The notes: generated by a model not told the origin, from the sequence alone. Shown: positions 7,336 to 15,859, counted from the first letter of the stretch. The stretch: DNA of 63,522 nt from Chloroflexota bacterium (GCA_023459215.1 JAEWVF010000015.1:1-63522), one strand, 5' to 3'. Numbers and translations: made by a program.

Positions 7336-7647
7336 TTAACGCTGCGCTTGCTGACCGGACGATTTTTTATGACTTACATTGGCTTCCATGTAAGCCCGCA
7401 ATAATGAATTGATGCGCGTCTGATACCCGCGCCCCTGCGACTTAAACCAGGTTAGAACATCCTGATCAACCCGAATGGTCAACAGGGCTTTATTCTCTTT
7501 CTCTTTCAAACCATGTTTGACAACCGCCTTGGCAAACATTTCTGGAGTCAATTCGGGAATATCGGATAAATCGATATTCTCGTCATCCATCGCTTCGAGC
7601 CGTTCCCAATCAGTTTGAGATTTGTTGGAAATAGTAGATTTGCTCAT
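7336..7647 (-). CDS. brnA: BrnA-like antitoxin
   Basis: A protein of 103 residues. The first half is acidic and flexible (DDENIDLSDIPELTPEMFAK), as in BrnA antitoxins, where it wraps the toxin. The second half is a ribbon-helix-helix-like DNA-binding part (LTIRVDQDVLTWFKSQGRGY, then QTRINSLLRAYMEA). BrnA neutralises the BrnT RNase and represses its own operon. Its start (7647) lies inside the 3' end of the toxin gene, an overlap of 38 bases that fits toxin-first operons of this type. The tail (SHKKSSGQQAQR) is basic. Confidence 0.85.
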   Translation of the reverse strand: MSKSTISNKSQTDWERLEAMDDENIDLSDIPELTPEMFAKAVVKHGLKEKENKALLTIRVDQDVLTWFKSQGRGYQTRINSLLRAYMEANVSHKKSSGQQAQR

Positions 7648-7885
7648 TTTTCGTCGCTTTTCTGGCCGATATGATACGAATATTTTCGCCGCGCTCCGCA
7701 TAGACGATAACGACAACCATATTTTTCAAGATGCCGATCACGATAAAACGGTTTTCGCCATAATCGAAACGCTCATCCGGGATGGTAACAGTATCGCCGT
7801 CGAAAACTTCTGCGACATCCAGAAAATCAATACCGTGCTTTTTGATATTGATTTGGCGCTTCTGCTCATCCCATTCATAACTCAT
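7610..7885 (-). CDS. brnT: BrnT-like ribonuclease toxin
   Basis: The 91-residue protein has the hallmarks of BrnT (RelE-fold RNase): YEWDEQKRQINIKKHGIDF at the N-terminus, a central FDGDTVTIPDERFDYGENRF, then VIVYAERGENIRIISARKAT at the end. Known catalytic residues of the family (His/Lys in the 'KKHGI' helix and the Arg of 'ISARKAT') are present. It is a translation-blocking RNase when free of BrnA. First gene of the pair; the antitoxin overlaps its 3' end. The gap upstream to the NUDIX gene is 169 bases and should hold the promoter. Confidence 0.87.
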   Translation of the reverse strand: MSYEWDEQKRQINIKKHGIDFLDVAEVFDGDTVTIPDERFDYGENRFIVIGILKNMVVVIVYAERGENIRIISARKATKNEQIYYFQQISN

Positions 7886-8054
7886 GTCTCTATTGTAAGA
7901 ATTATTTGTAGTTACGTCAACCGATTGCGTCGAAAAATCACCCCAAGATTCTGTAAAGGTTCACTATGTTTTACGCCGCCGTTTGACCGCGCGATAGCAA
8001 AACCATCTCCCCCCGCTATAGCAAAAATCCGCCGCAGCGGTCAACGGTTATTGG

Positions 8055-8519
8055 TCACATCCCGTGAAAAACTACTTCGTGGCCGAGCATCTCATCCTGC
8101 GGGCTGTAGGCGAAGCGGGCCGAGAAAACCTGGCCGGCCTCCAGCCAGTCCAAAAACAGCAGGTCGCTCGGCCAAAGCGGCAGCGAACGGAGTTCGGCGT
8201 CGGGAATCCATTGCAGGCGGCCTTCGTCCGAATCGATCAGTTCGCCGTCAAACGCCTCGCTGGTGTAGACCCAGACGTACCAATCCTCGCCCTTGAACCC
8301 GGCAAAAACCAGCAATCCGCCATAGCGCAGGGAGCGGATTTCCAGCCCCGATTCCTCGCGCACCTCGCGCACGGCGCAGGCTTCGGGGCTTTCGCCCGGC
8401 TCCAGTTTGCCGCCCAGCCCGTTCCACTTGCCCTGGTGGATGTCGGCCTGCTTCTTGACGCGGTGAATCATCAGGGTTTTGCCGTCGCGTTTGAGATAAA
8501 CCAGGGTGGCCAGTTTCAT
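8055..8519 (-). CDS. NUDIX hydrolase (8-oxo-dGTP diphosphatase-like)
   Basis: A 154-residue MutT/NUDIX protein. The NUDIX box is complete: GGKLEPGESPEACAVREV continuing into REESGL (about residues 36-59), with the G-x5-E-x7-R-E-U-x-E-E-x-G-U pattern that binds Mg2+. The family hydrolyses nucleoside diphosphates linked to another moiety; the sequence style (LVYLKRDGKTLMIHR, then KQADIHQGKWNGLGG) is that of bacterial 8-oxo-dGTP diphosphatases, so nucleotide-pool cleaning is likely. Its ATG overlaps the stop of the upstream glycosyltransferase gene (ATGA at 8516-8519). A truncated second copy of its 3' end lies at 6608-6676. Confidence 0.85.
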   Translation of the reverse strand: MKLATLVYLKRDGKTLMIHRVKKQADIHQGKWNGLGGKLEPGESPEACAVREVREESGLEIRSLRYGGLLVFAGFKGEDWYVWVYTSEAFDGELIDSDEGRLQWIPDAELRSLPLWPSDLLFLDWLEAGQVFSARFAYSPQDEMLGHEVVFHGM

Positions 8520-9589
8520 GCGTCACGCTCCTCATCGTTCTCGCCAGTCAGCAGGCCGAAGAAGCGTTCCAGGCGCACATCGATCACCTGGATGATTTCG
8601 ACCGATTTGCGTTTCAGGCTCGATAACCTTCCGCGCAGGTTGATGTTGCCGCGCAGGATGCGCAGGCGGCGCTGCAGGTAGCGCTCCAGGATGTCGATAT
8701 CGCGGCGTTCGAGCAGCAGCCGGATGTGTTCGCTGGCAAAATCGAAGGGGTCGAACTCGGTCAGACGCCGAAACTGCTCCAGGCCGGCCTGGCTCAACGA
8801 TTGGATCGGGTTATCAAACGTGCCGAGCAGCGCGCGCAGTTCGTCGACATCGACCAGAATCCGCTTTTGGGCGGCCTTGGGCATTTCGCCGAAGGCCCCA
8901 AACTCATACTCGAACGGCATCGAGCGGATCGGTTTGCCCGCCAGGGCGTACATCTCGCACCACAGGTACTTGAGCGCCAGCCCGACGATGCCCTCCTTCT
9001 CGAGGCGTCGCATCGAAACCGGGATGCGCGCGCTGGACAACAGGCCAAATTTACCGTGTTTGGCCGCGCGCCGGACGTAATCATGGTCTTCCGACATTTT
9101 GAGCGTTTCGTCGAAACCGGCAATACGCTCATGCACCTCGCGCCGCACAAAGATACAAAAGCCGGGGGCGCGCGGCGAGATCGGCAGGATCAGTTGCAGG
9201 TACAGGTTGGTCGCGTCCATGATGACCTTGTCGGCCAGGTCGTCGCTGAGGGCCTCGGTCGGACAGGTGGCAACCACCTTGCCGCTGCGCTCGAACTCGT
9301 CCAGGGCGCGCTCGAGGAAATCCGCGCGCGGCAGAACATCCGCATCCAGAAACAGGAACAGGTCGCCCTGGGCCGCCCGCGCGCCGGCATTCCGCCCGGG
9401 ACCGGGCATCCCGCCGGGGACCACCCTGGCCCCACGCGCCAGCGCCAGTTCGACCGTGCCATCCTTCGAACCGGCGTCGGCGACAATGATTTCGTCCGCC
9501 GGGCGGGTCTGGCCGTTCAGGGCGTCCAGCAATTTTGGCAGGGCAAGCGCTTCATTCAGGGCCGGGATAATGATACTTAAACGCACCAT
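8516..9589 (-). CDS. Family 2 glycosyltransferase, 357 aa
   Basis: The N-terminal 120 residues are a GT-A domain of family 2: VRLSIIIPALNEALALPKLL, ADEIIVADAGSKDGT, and the DxD-like LFLFLDADVLPRADFLERAL. A second conserved piece, ISPRAPGFCIFVRREVHERI followed by GFDETLKMSEDHDYVRRAAK, holds the acceptor-side ED motif. The C-terminal 100 residues are helical and Arg-rich (LLERRDIDILERYLQRRLRI) and are not recognised. It transfers a sugar from a nucleotide donor, probably for a surface glycan or glycolipid. GAGGAG lies just before the ATG. The downstream NUDIX gene overlaps by 4 bases, so the two are translationally coupled. Confidence 0.85.
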   Translation of the reverse strand: MVRLSIIIPALNEALALPKLLDALNGQTRPADEIIVADAGSKDGTVELALARGARVVPGGMPGPGRNAGARAAQGDLFLFLDADVLPRADFLERALDEFERSGKVVATCPTEALSDDLADKVIMDATNLYLQLILPISPRAPGFCIFVRREVHERIAGFDETLKMSEDHDYVRRAAKHGKFGLLSSARIPVSMRRLEKEGIVGLALKYLWCEMYALAGKPIRSMPFEYEFGAFGEMPKAAQKRILVDVDELRALLGTFDNPIQSLSQAGLEQFRRLTEFDPFDFASEHIRLLLERRDIDILERYLQRRLRILRGNINLRGRLSSLKRKSVEIIQVIDVRLERFFGLLTGENDEERDA

Positions 9590-9615
9590 CGTCTATCTCC
9601 TCGAAATTAGTAACT

Positions 9616-9945
9616 ACTTTGACAATGTCATATTTAAATTCAGAAAGCCCAAACCCCTACACCACGACGGCAACAACGTTTCACGACGGAGAGCAAAAAA
9701 CGAAAAATGGGTTTCCGTCGTGTTCCTTCGTTACCGTTGTGGTAAGAAAAAAGGGCCAATCTTAATGTAACATTGTCAAGATACTCACACCAGTCCGGCC
9801 TGCGCCAGTGCCGCCGGCACAGGTGAGCAGAGCGGTTTTTGCGCAGTCGAAGGACGAATTACGCGGAAAATGCCCATCGACTACGCCGCGCGACTCCGCT
9901 CAGGGCAAGAATCGTTCATTTTAAAGTGGCCGTGAGCAGTTACCG
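9616..9945. repeat. Composite intergenic repeat, copy 1
   Basis: About 330 bases that recur in the same orientation at 50628-50985. The first part (about 9619-9779) is bounded by TTGACAATGT and its inverse ACATTGTCAA, and contains an inner hairpin of CACGACGG/CCGTCGTG words (9661-9743). The second part (about 9785-9945) includes the GTGAGCAGAG...CTCCGCTCAG palindrome (to 9903) and ends with GTGAGCAGTTACCG. Reading frames crossing it are not conserved between the copies. It fills the whole gap between the glycosyltransferase and the YcaQ-like gene. Confidence 0.8.
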
Positions 9946-9948
9946 GAA

Positions 9949-11187
9949 CTACAGGGCTTGCATCAACTTTTCAGCAAATTCGGGCGGGTTACAGGTTTCC
10001 AGCAGCAAGTCGCTGGCCTTGTGGAAGGCCATAAAATCGCGCATGGCCGCAGCCACTGCCAGGGTCAGTTCTTCGTCAGGGACAACGCCCGGTTCCAGGT
10101 GCAGCGAACGGATACGCAGCAGGCCGCTTTTGCGCTCCAGTTTGGGGTCGAGACGCCCGACCAGGCGCTCCCTATGCAAAATCGGCATCAGGTAATAACC
10201 GTAAATCCGCTTGGGCGCGGGCACATACAACTCGATCAGGTGCCTGAAGCCCCACAGGACTTCATCGCGATCCTGCGCCCACCAGAAATTATCCCAGGGA
10301 TTCAGGAAGGTGGTACGCTGCGGGCGGATTTCGCCGCTGGCCGCTCGCTCCAGGGCTGGCAACTGCTCGCGGTGAACGATCAGCGTTTGCGGCCCGTGGA
10401 CGGTTTCGCCCTGGATTTCGAGCAGGACGCCCTGCCGCAACAGTTCAGCCACGATCGGGCGGCTGCGGGTGACCTTCATCCAGGTGTAATCGCCGGGGTT
10501 GCGCGGCAGGCTGACTCCCAGGGCTTTTGCGCCGCGCTCGACCCAGAAACGATCGCGCTCGTCGGCGGTCGGCTCACTCTGGTCGACCCAGGCGGGCAGG
10601 ACGCGCTCGGTCAGGTCGTAAACGCGCTGGAATTTGGGCCGCTCGGCAATCATCAGGTCGCCGTAGGCATACAGGTACTCGAGCGCGATTTTGGCGGGCT
10701 TCCAATCCCACCAACTGCTGCGGCGTGTCTCGGGATTCTCGAAATCGCCGGTGCGCAATCCGCCTTCGGCCCGGATGCGCTCGCGCACCGCCTCGATCAG
10801 GGCCTGGTGTTCGGGATTTTCAATCCATTTGGCATACCAGTGATGACCGCCTGCGCGGGTTTTGCGTTGGCGCGGCATCTGGTAACGATATTCATGAGTC
10901 GGGATGTAGCAGGCGGCGTGATACCAGCCTTCAAACAGCCGCCGGTCAGCCGGGTCAAAGGCCAGCCGCTCGAGCAGGGCCGGATCGTAACTGCCGTGCC
11001 GCGACCAGATTGCCAGGGAATGGGCGCGGGCCACCATTTGCAAGGTGTCGATCTGCACCGCCCCGAGCTGGTTCACGGTTTCATAAACGGAATCCAGGCT
11101 GGCAGGCGGTTCGCTGCCGTTGGGGGTATCCAGCTTGAGGGTGTGCAGCGCCAATGCGCGCAGGGCAGACAGGGGGTAGATGGTCAT
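9949..11187 (-). CDS. YcaQ-like winged-helix DNA glycosylase family protein
   Basis: The 412-residue protein belongs to the HTH_42/YcaQ (AlkX) family. It begins with the typical LSALRALALHTLKL, then YETVNQLGAVQIDTLQMVAR and HSLAIWSRHGSYDPALLERL, and has the C-terminal block NPWDNFWWAQDRDEVLWGFR with YGYYLMPILHRERLVGRLDP. E. coli YcaQ unhooks DNA interstrand crosslinks; its catalytic QxD (Gln-x-Asp) motif is matched by 'VQIDT' near residue 45. So a DNA-repair glycosylase is likely, though substrates of this branch are unproven. The stop codon lies four bases from the end of the composite repeat. ACGGATAAAC precedes the ATG, a weak ribosome site. Confidence 0.85.
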   Translation of the reverse strand: MTIYPLSALRALALHTLKLDTPNGSEPPASLDSVYETVNQLGAVQIDTLQMVARAHSLAIWSRHGSYDPALLERLAFDPADRRLFEGWYHAACYIPTHEYRYQMPRQRKTRAGGHHWYAKWIENPEHQALIEAVRERIRAEGGLRTGDFENPETRRSSWWDWKPAKIALEYLYAYGDLMIAERPKFQRVYDLTERVLPAWVDQSEPTADERDRFWVERGAKALGVSLPRNPGDYTWMKVTRSRPIVAELLRQGVLLEIQGETVHGPQTLIVHREQLPALERAASGEIRPQRTTFLNPWDNFWWAQDRDEVLWGFRHLIELYVPAPKRIYGYYLMPILHRERLVGRLDPKLERKSGLLRIRSLHLEPGVVPDEELTLAVAAAMRDFMAFHKASDLLLETCNPPEFAEKLMQAL

Positions 11188-11198
11188 GTTTATCCGTT

Positions 11199-11262
11199 GT
11201 AGGGAGGGATGTTATCCCACCATTAAATTCGTTTGTATGCGCGGGATAGCATCCCGCCCCAC
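11199..11262. repeat. Palindromic intergenic element upstream of the YcaQ-like gene
   Basis: GTAGGGAGGGATGTTATCCC (11199-11218) faces, inverted, GGGATAGCATCCCGCCCCAC (11243-11262). Each arm is itself nearly palindromic (GGGAT...ATCCC). It lies between the EamA stop and the YcaQ-like start, and could form a cruciform or an mRNA hairpin. Confidence 0.65.
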
Positions 11263-11265
11263 AGA

Positions 11266-12162
11266 TTACCGTAAAAACAACAACGCCACCCCGCCGATGG
11301 CAACCAGGGTGCCCAGAACCGATTGCCAGTTCAGCTTTTCCTTGTAAAAGAAATAGCTGATTGGCAGCATGACGACCGGCGGCAGGGCCATGATCGTGCT
11401 GGCCACACCCACCGCTGTATGCTGGACGGCCAGCAGCGAGGCGGAAATGCCAAAAACGGGGCCAAAAAACGAGCCGAAAATGGCCCAGCGCAATCCCTTG
11501 GGGTTGGCAGCCACCGTCTGGACGGTTTTGGCCGCCTGTCCCTGGAAAAGCGCCACCACCCACAGGCTGGCGACAGCGGCAATCATGCGAATCAGGGTCG
11601 CGGCGAAGGGCGAAAAACCGCCGCCCATGCCCTGTTTTGAGAGCACCAATCCGCCCGCCTGGCCGAGGGCGGCCAGGATGCCGAACAGGACGCCCTTGCG
11701 CCAGTCATGGGTGCGCGGGCCATTCTCCTCGCCGCGCACCAGCACCACCCATGAGATTCCGCCCAGGGTGACGGCAATGCCGAGCAGTTGCATCCCGGTC
11801 AGGGTTTCGCCGAACAAGCCCCAGGCAATCACCGCGCTAAAGACCGGGGCCAGGCTGAGCAGCAGCAGTCCCAGGCGCGGGCCGATATGGCGGTAGGAAC
11901 TGAACAGGAAGGCATCCCCCAGCGCCAGGCCGATTACACCCGAAAGTGTCAGCCAGCCCCAACGGTCGAGGCCGGCATCGTAGGGAATCGGCTTGGCATA
12001 CAGCAGGGTGTTGATCAAAATCAGCGCAACCAGGGCCAGCACCACCCGCAGGCGGTTGGTAACCTGTGAACCCAAAACGCGGGTGGCATTGCTAAACCCG
12101 ACGGCGCTCATGGCCCAACAGAAAGAGGTGGCCAGCGCGGCGATTTCACCAAGAAAAGGCAT
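11266..12162 (-). CDS. EamA-family (DMT) transporter, 298 aa
   Basis: About ten membrane helices in two homologous halves of five, as in the drug/metabolite transporter superfamily. The second half starts near residue 148 (MTHDWRKG-like loop PRTHDWRKGVLFGILAALGQ), and LLLLSLAPVFSAVIAWGLFG with LLGIAVTLGGISWVV is the EamA signature of the first half; PPVVMLPISYFFYKEKLNWQ matches it in the second. Such proteins export metabolites or amino acids; the substrate is unknown. The start follows ACAGGATACCTAC. A hairpin just upstream (12192-12210) ends the phosphoesterase transcript, so this gene probably has its own promoter. Confidence 0.85.
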   Translation of the reverse strand: MPFLGEIAALATSFCWAMSAVGFSNATRVLGSQVTNRLRVVLALVALILINTLLYAKPIPYDAGLDRWGWLTLSGVIGLALGDAFLFSSYRHIGPRLGLLLLSLAPVFSAVIAWGLFGETLTGMQLLGIAVTLGGISWVVLVRGEENGPRTHDWRKGVLFGILAALGQAGGLVLSKQGMGGGFSPFAATLIRMIAAVASLWVVALFQGQAAKTVQTVAANPKGLRWAIFGSFFGPVFGISASLLAVQHTAVGVASTIMALPPVVMLPISYFFYKEKLNWQSVLGTLVAIGGVALLFLR

Positions 12163-12191
12163 ATGTAGGTATCCTGTGTGGAATTAAAAAA

Positions 12192-12210
12192 CCGGGAGGC
12201 AGACTCCCGG
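12192..12210 (-). terminator. Rho-independent terminator of the phosphoesterase gene
   Basis: On the minus strand CCGGGAG (12210-12204) and CTCCCGG (12198-12192) form a 7-bp stem, followed by GTTTTTT-type bases (12191-12186). Confidence 0.75.
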
Positions 12211-12247
12211 CTGTGAGTATATCCGAATTTAGAACTTATGTGCAGCC

Positions 12248-13606
12248 TCAAGCGAAGTTCGCCCACCAGTTCTCGTAGCGCCGCCCCTGGCGCTCGCCGT
12301 CGCGATAGAGCGTGACACAGGTCAGCAGGTTGAGCGGACGGGTTTTTTGCTCCGTCCGGGCCTGGCGCGAATAATCGAAGAAAGTCGCCCAGGCGCCGGT
12401 GTTGATGTAGACAGCGCCCTCCGGCTGGGCGTTCCTGCCCAGCGGAACCACTTCATGGCTGTGGGTGTGACCGTAAATGGCTACATCCGCCTGGCCGCTG
12501 CGAATGGCGGCTTCCTTTTGGGCAAAACGGGCAATCGAAATGTGTTCGTTGCCGATATGGTTGCGCAAAAGGCGGCTCATGCCCGCCAGGGCCGGCATGG
12601 ACAAACTCCGCGACAGGCCGAAAAGGAATTTTGTGCGGTTGCGCAGGCCCGGCGCAATCAACGGGCTGGCTTGCAGGACATCCAGGTCGAGGAAATCTTC
12701 CACCACCCGGTTCCAAATGGATTTAATCTTCCTGACCTGGGCCGGATCGGTGCCATGCCGGTTGATCTGGTCGAGCAGCCAGAGCGGGGTCGCCAGCATC
12801 GGGCGGATGTTGACAATTCGGCGGATGCTGCGCAACAGGTTAGGCGGCAGTTCATCGCCCAATTGGCGGCTGATTTCAAACGGGAAGCGGTAAAGCACCT
12901 CGCACGAGTAAATGTCCGAGAGCGAGGAAGCGCCGCGCCCCAGGTCGGGGCTATAGCTCATCAGGTCGTACTGGTCGCCATGCCGCGCCACCAGGCGATA
13001 GCCCAGCAGCGATTCAAGCAGGGGGTCGGAGGCGTTTTCCGGCCCGTGCGGGAACGGCCCGGGTGGGTTGCTTAATCCCATGGCGGCGATGATTTCGGCC
13101 CGGATGGCGTCATACGCTGGGCCGGGCAGGTGGTAGAACCAATCGTGGTTGCCAACCATGTAGGTAATGCTGACTTTGGGGGAGACCCGCTCGCGGGTAT
13201 ATAAATCCGGTTTGCCGCGCCGGTCGGCGGGCGGCAGTTGGATGCCCTCGCCTTGGGAAATCTTCTTCAGCACACCGGTCGCGTGCCGGTTCTTCTCGAG
13301 GATGGCGCGGGTGATTTCAGCGATTTTGGGCGCAAAAAGTTCGGAATGAGGGTCGTGCCAGGGGCGGACGTAATCCGCGTCGCCGGGCCGGCTTTCGAGC
13401 CAGCGCGTAGTCTGAAGCGGGTCGAGGATGTCGCCCAGGAGCAGGATTTCCACCTCGCGCACCGGTTCGTAACGTCCGCCGGCGCGCCAGGAGGCCTGGT
13501 AGGCCAGTTCGCGCAGGCGGCTGGCAAACAGGGAGAAGGTTTTTTCGGAGACAACAACCCCTATCGTCTCATCAGAAAGGTGGATGTCGCTGGCAACAAC
13601 CAACAT
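12248..13606 (-). CDS. Metallophosphoesterase, 452 aa
   Basis: Calcineurin-like phosphoesterase. Metal-site motifs: LVVASDIHLSD (D-x-H) at the start, LLLGDILDPL (GDxxD) near residue 57, YMVGNHDWFYHLPG (GNHD) near 155, and AIYGHTHSHEVVP (GHTH) near 385. These bind two metal ions in a phosphomonoesterase or phosphodiesterase fold. The long insert between GNHD and GHTH (Arg-rich, helical) is unusual for small family members and may give specificity. The start at 13606 is chosen because TAGGAG precedes it; an upstream in-frame start would add a hydrophobic stretch without a ribosome site. Substrate unknown. Confidence 0.85.
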   Translation of the reverse strand: MLVVASDIHLSDETIGVVVSEKTFSLFASRLRELAYQASWRAGGRYEPVREVEILLLGDILDPLQTTRWLESRPGDADYVRPWHDPHSELFAPKIAEITRAILEKNRHATGVLKKISQGEGIQLPPADRRGKPDLYTRERVSPKVSITYMVGNHDWFYHLPGPAYDAIRAEIIAAMGLSNPPGPFPHGPENASDPLLESLLGYRLVARHGDQYDLMSYSPDLGRGASSLSDIYSCEVLYRFPFEISRQLGDELPPNLLRSIRRIVNIRPMLATPLWLLDQINRHGTDPAQVRKIKSIWNRVVEDFLDLDVLQASPLIAPGLRNRTKFLFGLSRSLSMPALAGMSRLLRNHIGNEHISIARFAQKEAAIRSGQADVAIYGHTHSHEVVPLGRNAQPEGAVYINTGAWATFFDYSRQARTEQKTRPLNLLTCVTLYRDGERQGRRYENWWANFA

Positions 13607-13833
13607 GGCATTCGCTCCTATCAAGATGATTATACAGATGATTTTTTCCTGCGTGTATATTTTAAGCAAACCCTAAGCAAAAATCCCCCAAACGGGTTAG
13701 TCCCCCGCCCCATCAGCCGCAGGCATTATAGAAGCGCATTAACATTCCATCGCGATGGCTGGACAGTTGCACTGCTTCGGTTACAATTGCTTTTCGTTGC
13801 GTAAAAATTTACAGGTGAACAAAGGAGTTCTTT

Positions 13834-14790
13834 ATGCCTGCCACCCCAACCAGAGAACGGGTCAATCCCGATGCTGTCAATACCACCCCGCTGCGCCGCC
13901 CCGAGTGGATCAAAGTGCGCGCGCCCTCCGGCGAAAATTACGAACGCCTGCATACCATCATGCGCTCGAAGGCCCTGCACACCGTTTGCGAGGAGGCCAT
14001 GTGCCCCAACCTGGGCGAGTGCTGGGGCAGCGGCACTGCCACCTTCCTGATGCTGGGCGATGTCTGTACGCGCTCGTGTGTTTTTTGCGACATCAAGCAC
14101 GGCAAACCCAACCCGATGGACTGGCTGGAGCCGGAGCGCGTGGCCCAGGCCGTCAAATCGATGAATCTCAAGCACGCCGTCATTACCTCGGTCAACCGCG
14201 ATGAGCGCAAGGATGGCGGTGCGCCGATTTTTGCGATGGTCATCCGCCGCATCCGCGAGTTGCAGCCGGGCTGCTCGATTGAAGTGCTGATTCCCGATTT
14301 TAAGGGTTCGCTCGAAGCGCTGAAAATCGTCATGGATGCCAGGCCCGAAATCCTGAACCACAATGTCGAAACCGTTCCGCGCCTGTTCAAGCAAATCCAG
14401 CCGCAGGATAACTACGATTGGGCCGCGGCCACGCTGACAAACGCCAAGAAACTCGACCCGGAAGTGCTGACCAAGAGCGGAATCATGGTCGGCATCGGCG
14501 AGGAAATCGAGGAAGTCAAGGCTGTTATGCGCGACCAGCGCGACTGGGGCGTGGACATCCTGACCATCGGCCAGTACCTGCAACCGAGCAAAAAGCACTA
14601 TCCGATCTCGCGGTACTACACAATGGAAGAATTCGCCGAACTGCGCGAGTATGGTTATTCGATAGGTTTCAAGTGGGTCGAGAGCAATCCGCTGGTGCGC
14701 TCGTCCTATCATGCTTACGAACAGGTGCGCGCCCTGAGCGTTGTCCACCGCAAGCTGTACGGCGATGCAGCCATGAGCAAGGACAAATAA
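13834..14790 (+). CDS. lipA: Lipoyl synthase
   Basis: A radical-SAM enzyme of 318 residues that inserts two sulfur atoms into protein-bound octanoyl groups to make lipoyl cofactors for 2-oxoacid dehydrogenases. Both cluster motifs are present: the auxiliary cluster C-x4-C-x5-C in CEEAMCPNLGEC, and the radical-SAM C-x3-C-x2-C in CTRSCVFC. Other family marks are SVNRDERKDGGA, ILNHNVETVPRL, GIMVGIGEEIEEV and TIGQYLQPSKKHYPISRYY, and the final Arg-Ser-Ser (NPLVRSSYHA) that closes the active site. A strong ribosome site (AAAGGAG) lies 8 bases before the ATG. A terminator follows at 14810. No lipB is nearby. Confidence 0.96.
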   Translation: MPATPTRERVNPDAVNTTPLRRPEWIKVRAPSGENYERLHTIMRSKALHTVCEEAMCPNLGECWGSGTATFLMLGDVCTRSCVFCDIKHGKPNPMDWLEPERVAQAVKSMNLKHAVITSVNRDERKDGGAPIFAMVIRRIRELQPGCSIEVLIPDFKGSLEALKIVMDARPEILNHNVETVPRLFKQIQPQDNYDWAAATLTNAKKLDPEVLTKSGIMVGIGEEIEEVKAVMRDQRDWGVDILTIGQYLQPSKKHYPISRYYTMEEFAELREYGYSIGFKWVESNPLVRSSYHAYEQVRALSVVHRKLYGDAAMSKDK

Positions 14791-14809
14791 TCGTTGCGAT
14801 TTTTACCCT

Positions 14810-14841
14810 ATCGAGCGGGCAGACTGTCCGCTCGATTTTTT
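14810..14841 (+). terminator. Rho-independent terminator after lipA
   Basis: ATCGAGCGG (14810-14818) and CCGCTCGAT (14828-14836) form the stem; a run of T follows to 14841. Confidence 0.9.
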
Positions 14842-14924
14842 TAAATTCGGAGTATGATTAATTTGTTGAACAACCGGGATATGATTTTTTCGTATTTCTG
14901 AGCAGTTCACCAAGGATGATATTT

Positions 14925-15281
14925 ATGAACAAAATCCTGCGTCTGATCCTGTTTACCCTGCTCCTGGCCGTTGCCATCGGACTGGTTGTTTCCGCGGGCG
15001 GTTTCATCTTCGGCTGGAGAACTACCACCCAGTTCAGCAATGGCTTGTTCTGGTCTGGCAGCCTGGCAATCGTCCTGGGGGTTTTCAGCGTGATGGGCAA
15101 TTACCAGATGCGCTCAACCTTCGGGGTGCTCTATGCCCAATCTGCCGGGGCCACCAGCCTGGTTGAACGTTCCCAACGCTGGATGTCTGATACGCTGCAA
15201 AGCTACCAGTTCTATGTGATCGCCTTCCTGGTCGGGGTGCTCCTGATCGGGGCAGCAGTCCTGGTTGGCAGCGTTTTATAA
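14925..15281 (+). CDS. Small membrane protein, 118 aa
   Basis: Three hydrophobic spans: ILRLILFTLLLAVAIGLVVS at the N-terminus, GLFWSGSLAIVLGVFSVMG in the middle, and FYVIAFLVGVLLIGAAVLVG at the C-terminus. The central cytoplasmic or external loop (RSTFGVLYAQSAGATSLVER) is polar. The family is not recognised; similar small membrane proteins are common in Anaerolineae-type genomes (impression only). The start at 14925 is preferred to 14916 because AAGGA lies 9 bases before it. It stands alone between the lipA terminator and the next gene, which begins 41 bases later. Confidence 0.7.
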   Translation: MNKILRLILFTLLLAVAIGLVVSAGGFIFGWRTTTQFSNGLFWSGSLAIVLGVFSVMGNYQMRSTFGVLYAQSAGATSLVERSQRWMSDTLQSYQFYVIAFLVGVLLIGAAVLVGSVL

Positions 15282-15322
15282 CGTTCGCAACAAGCTGCCA
15301 AACTTCATTCAAATATTTTGCC

Positions 15323-15859
15323 GTGCAACCAGATCATTCAAACCCCAATCAGTTCGAATGTACAGCCTGCGGCTGCATAGTTTCTGTTTCGGAAAGCAAG
15401 TGTCCACGATGTGGAATAGATTTCTATCCACCCGAAGAAACCCTTATTGAAGAAACAATCACAGATGATCCATCATTCGGCCAAGCAACTCGGAAATTCC
15501 TGGCGATCTTTGATTTCATCATCGGTGGTTTGTTGATGGTTTTTATAATTATTTCAATCCTAAAAATTGATGTGTGGGAGATAAAGCATACCCAGGCAGT
15601 TATCATCTTGGGATTACTTGGAACTATTATGCTCCTGACTGGCTTTGGAGTATGGAATGGCAAGAGATGGGCAAGAGTAATCCAAGTACTTGCAATCATC
15701 ATCTATGGAATTAACATTGTGAGTGTTCGCATTTCTAAAGACATCTCTTATTTTGCTCAGGGAGAAATTATATTTGCTCTTGGCCGTCTGATTATGAGCT
15801 TCGCTGACATCTTTCTTTTCTCCTTTCTCGCCTATATTGCTTGGAAGAAAATTAGGTAA
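15323..15859 (+). CDS. Zinc-ribbon membrane protein, 178 aa
   Basis: A GTG-start gene. The first 35 residues hold a zinc ribbon with two CxxC-type knuckles (ECTACGCIVS and SKCPRCGIDF). Then come four hydrophobic spans (FDFIIGGLLMVFIIISIL, AVIILGLLGTIMLLTGFGVW, VIQVLAIIIYGINIV, and FADIFLFSFLAYIAW at the end). No enzyme motif is visible. The zinc ribbon with a helical bundle is a general architecture of small bacterial membrane proteins of unknown role. The composition is more AT-rich than lipA upstream. A bidirectional terminator follows within 25 bases of the stop. Confidence 0.7.
   Translation: MQPDHSNPNQFECTACGCIVSVSESKCPRCGIDFYPPEETLIEETITDDPSFGQATRKFLAIFDFIIGGLLMVFIIISILKIDVWEIKHTQAVIILGLLGTIMLLTGFGVWNGKRWARVIQVLAIIIYGINIVSVRISKDISYFAQGEIIFALGRLIMSFADIFLFSFLAYIAWKKIR

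Noticed and set aside
9099..9770. 223-codon plus-strand frame into composite repeat copy 1
   Set aside because: Mostly antisense to the glycosyltransferase gene, and the repeat part is not conserved in frame in copy 2.
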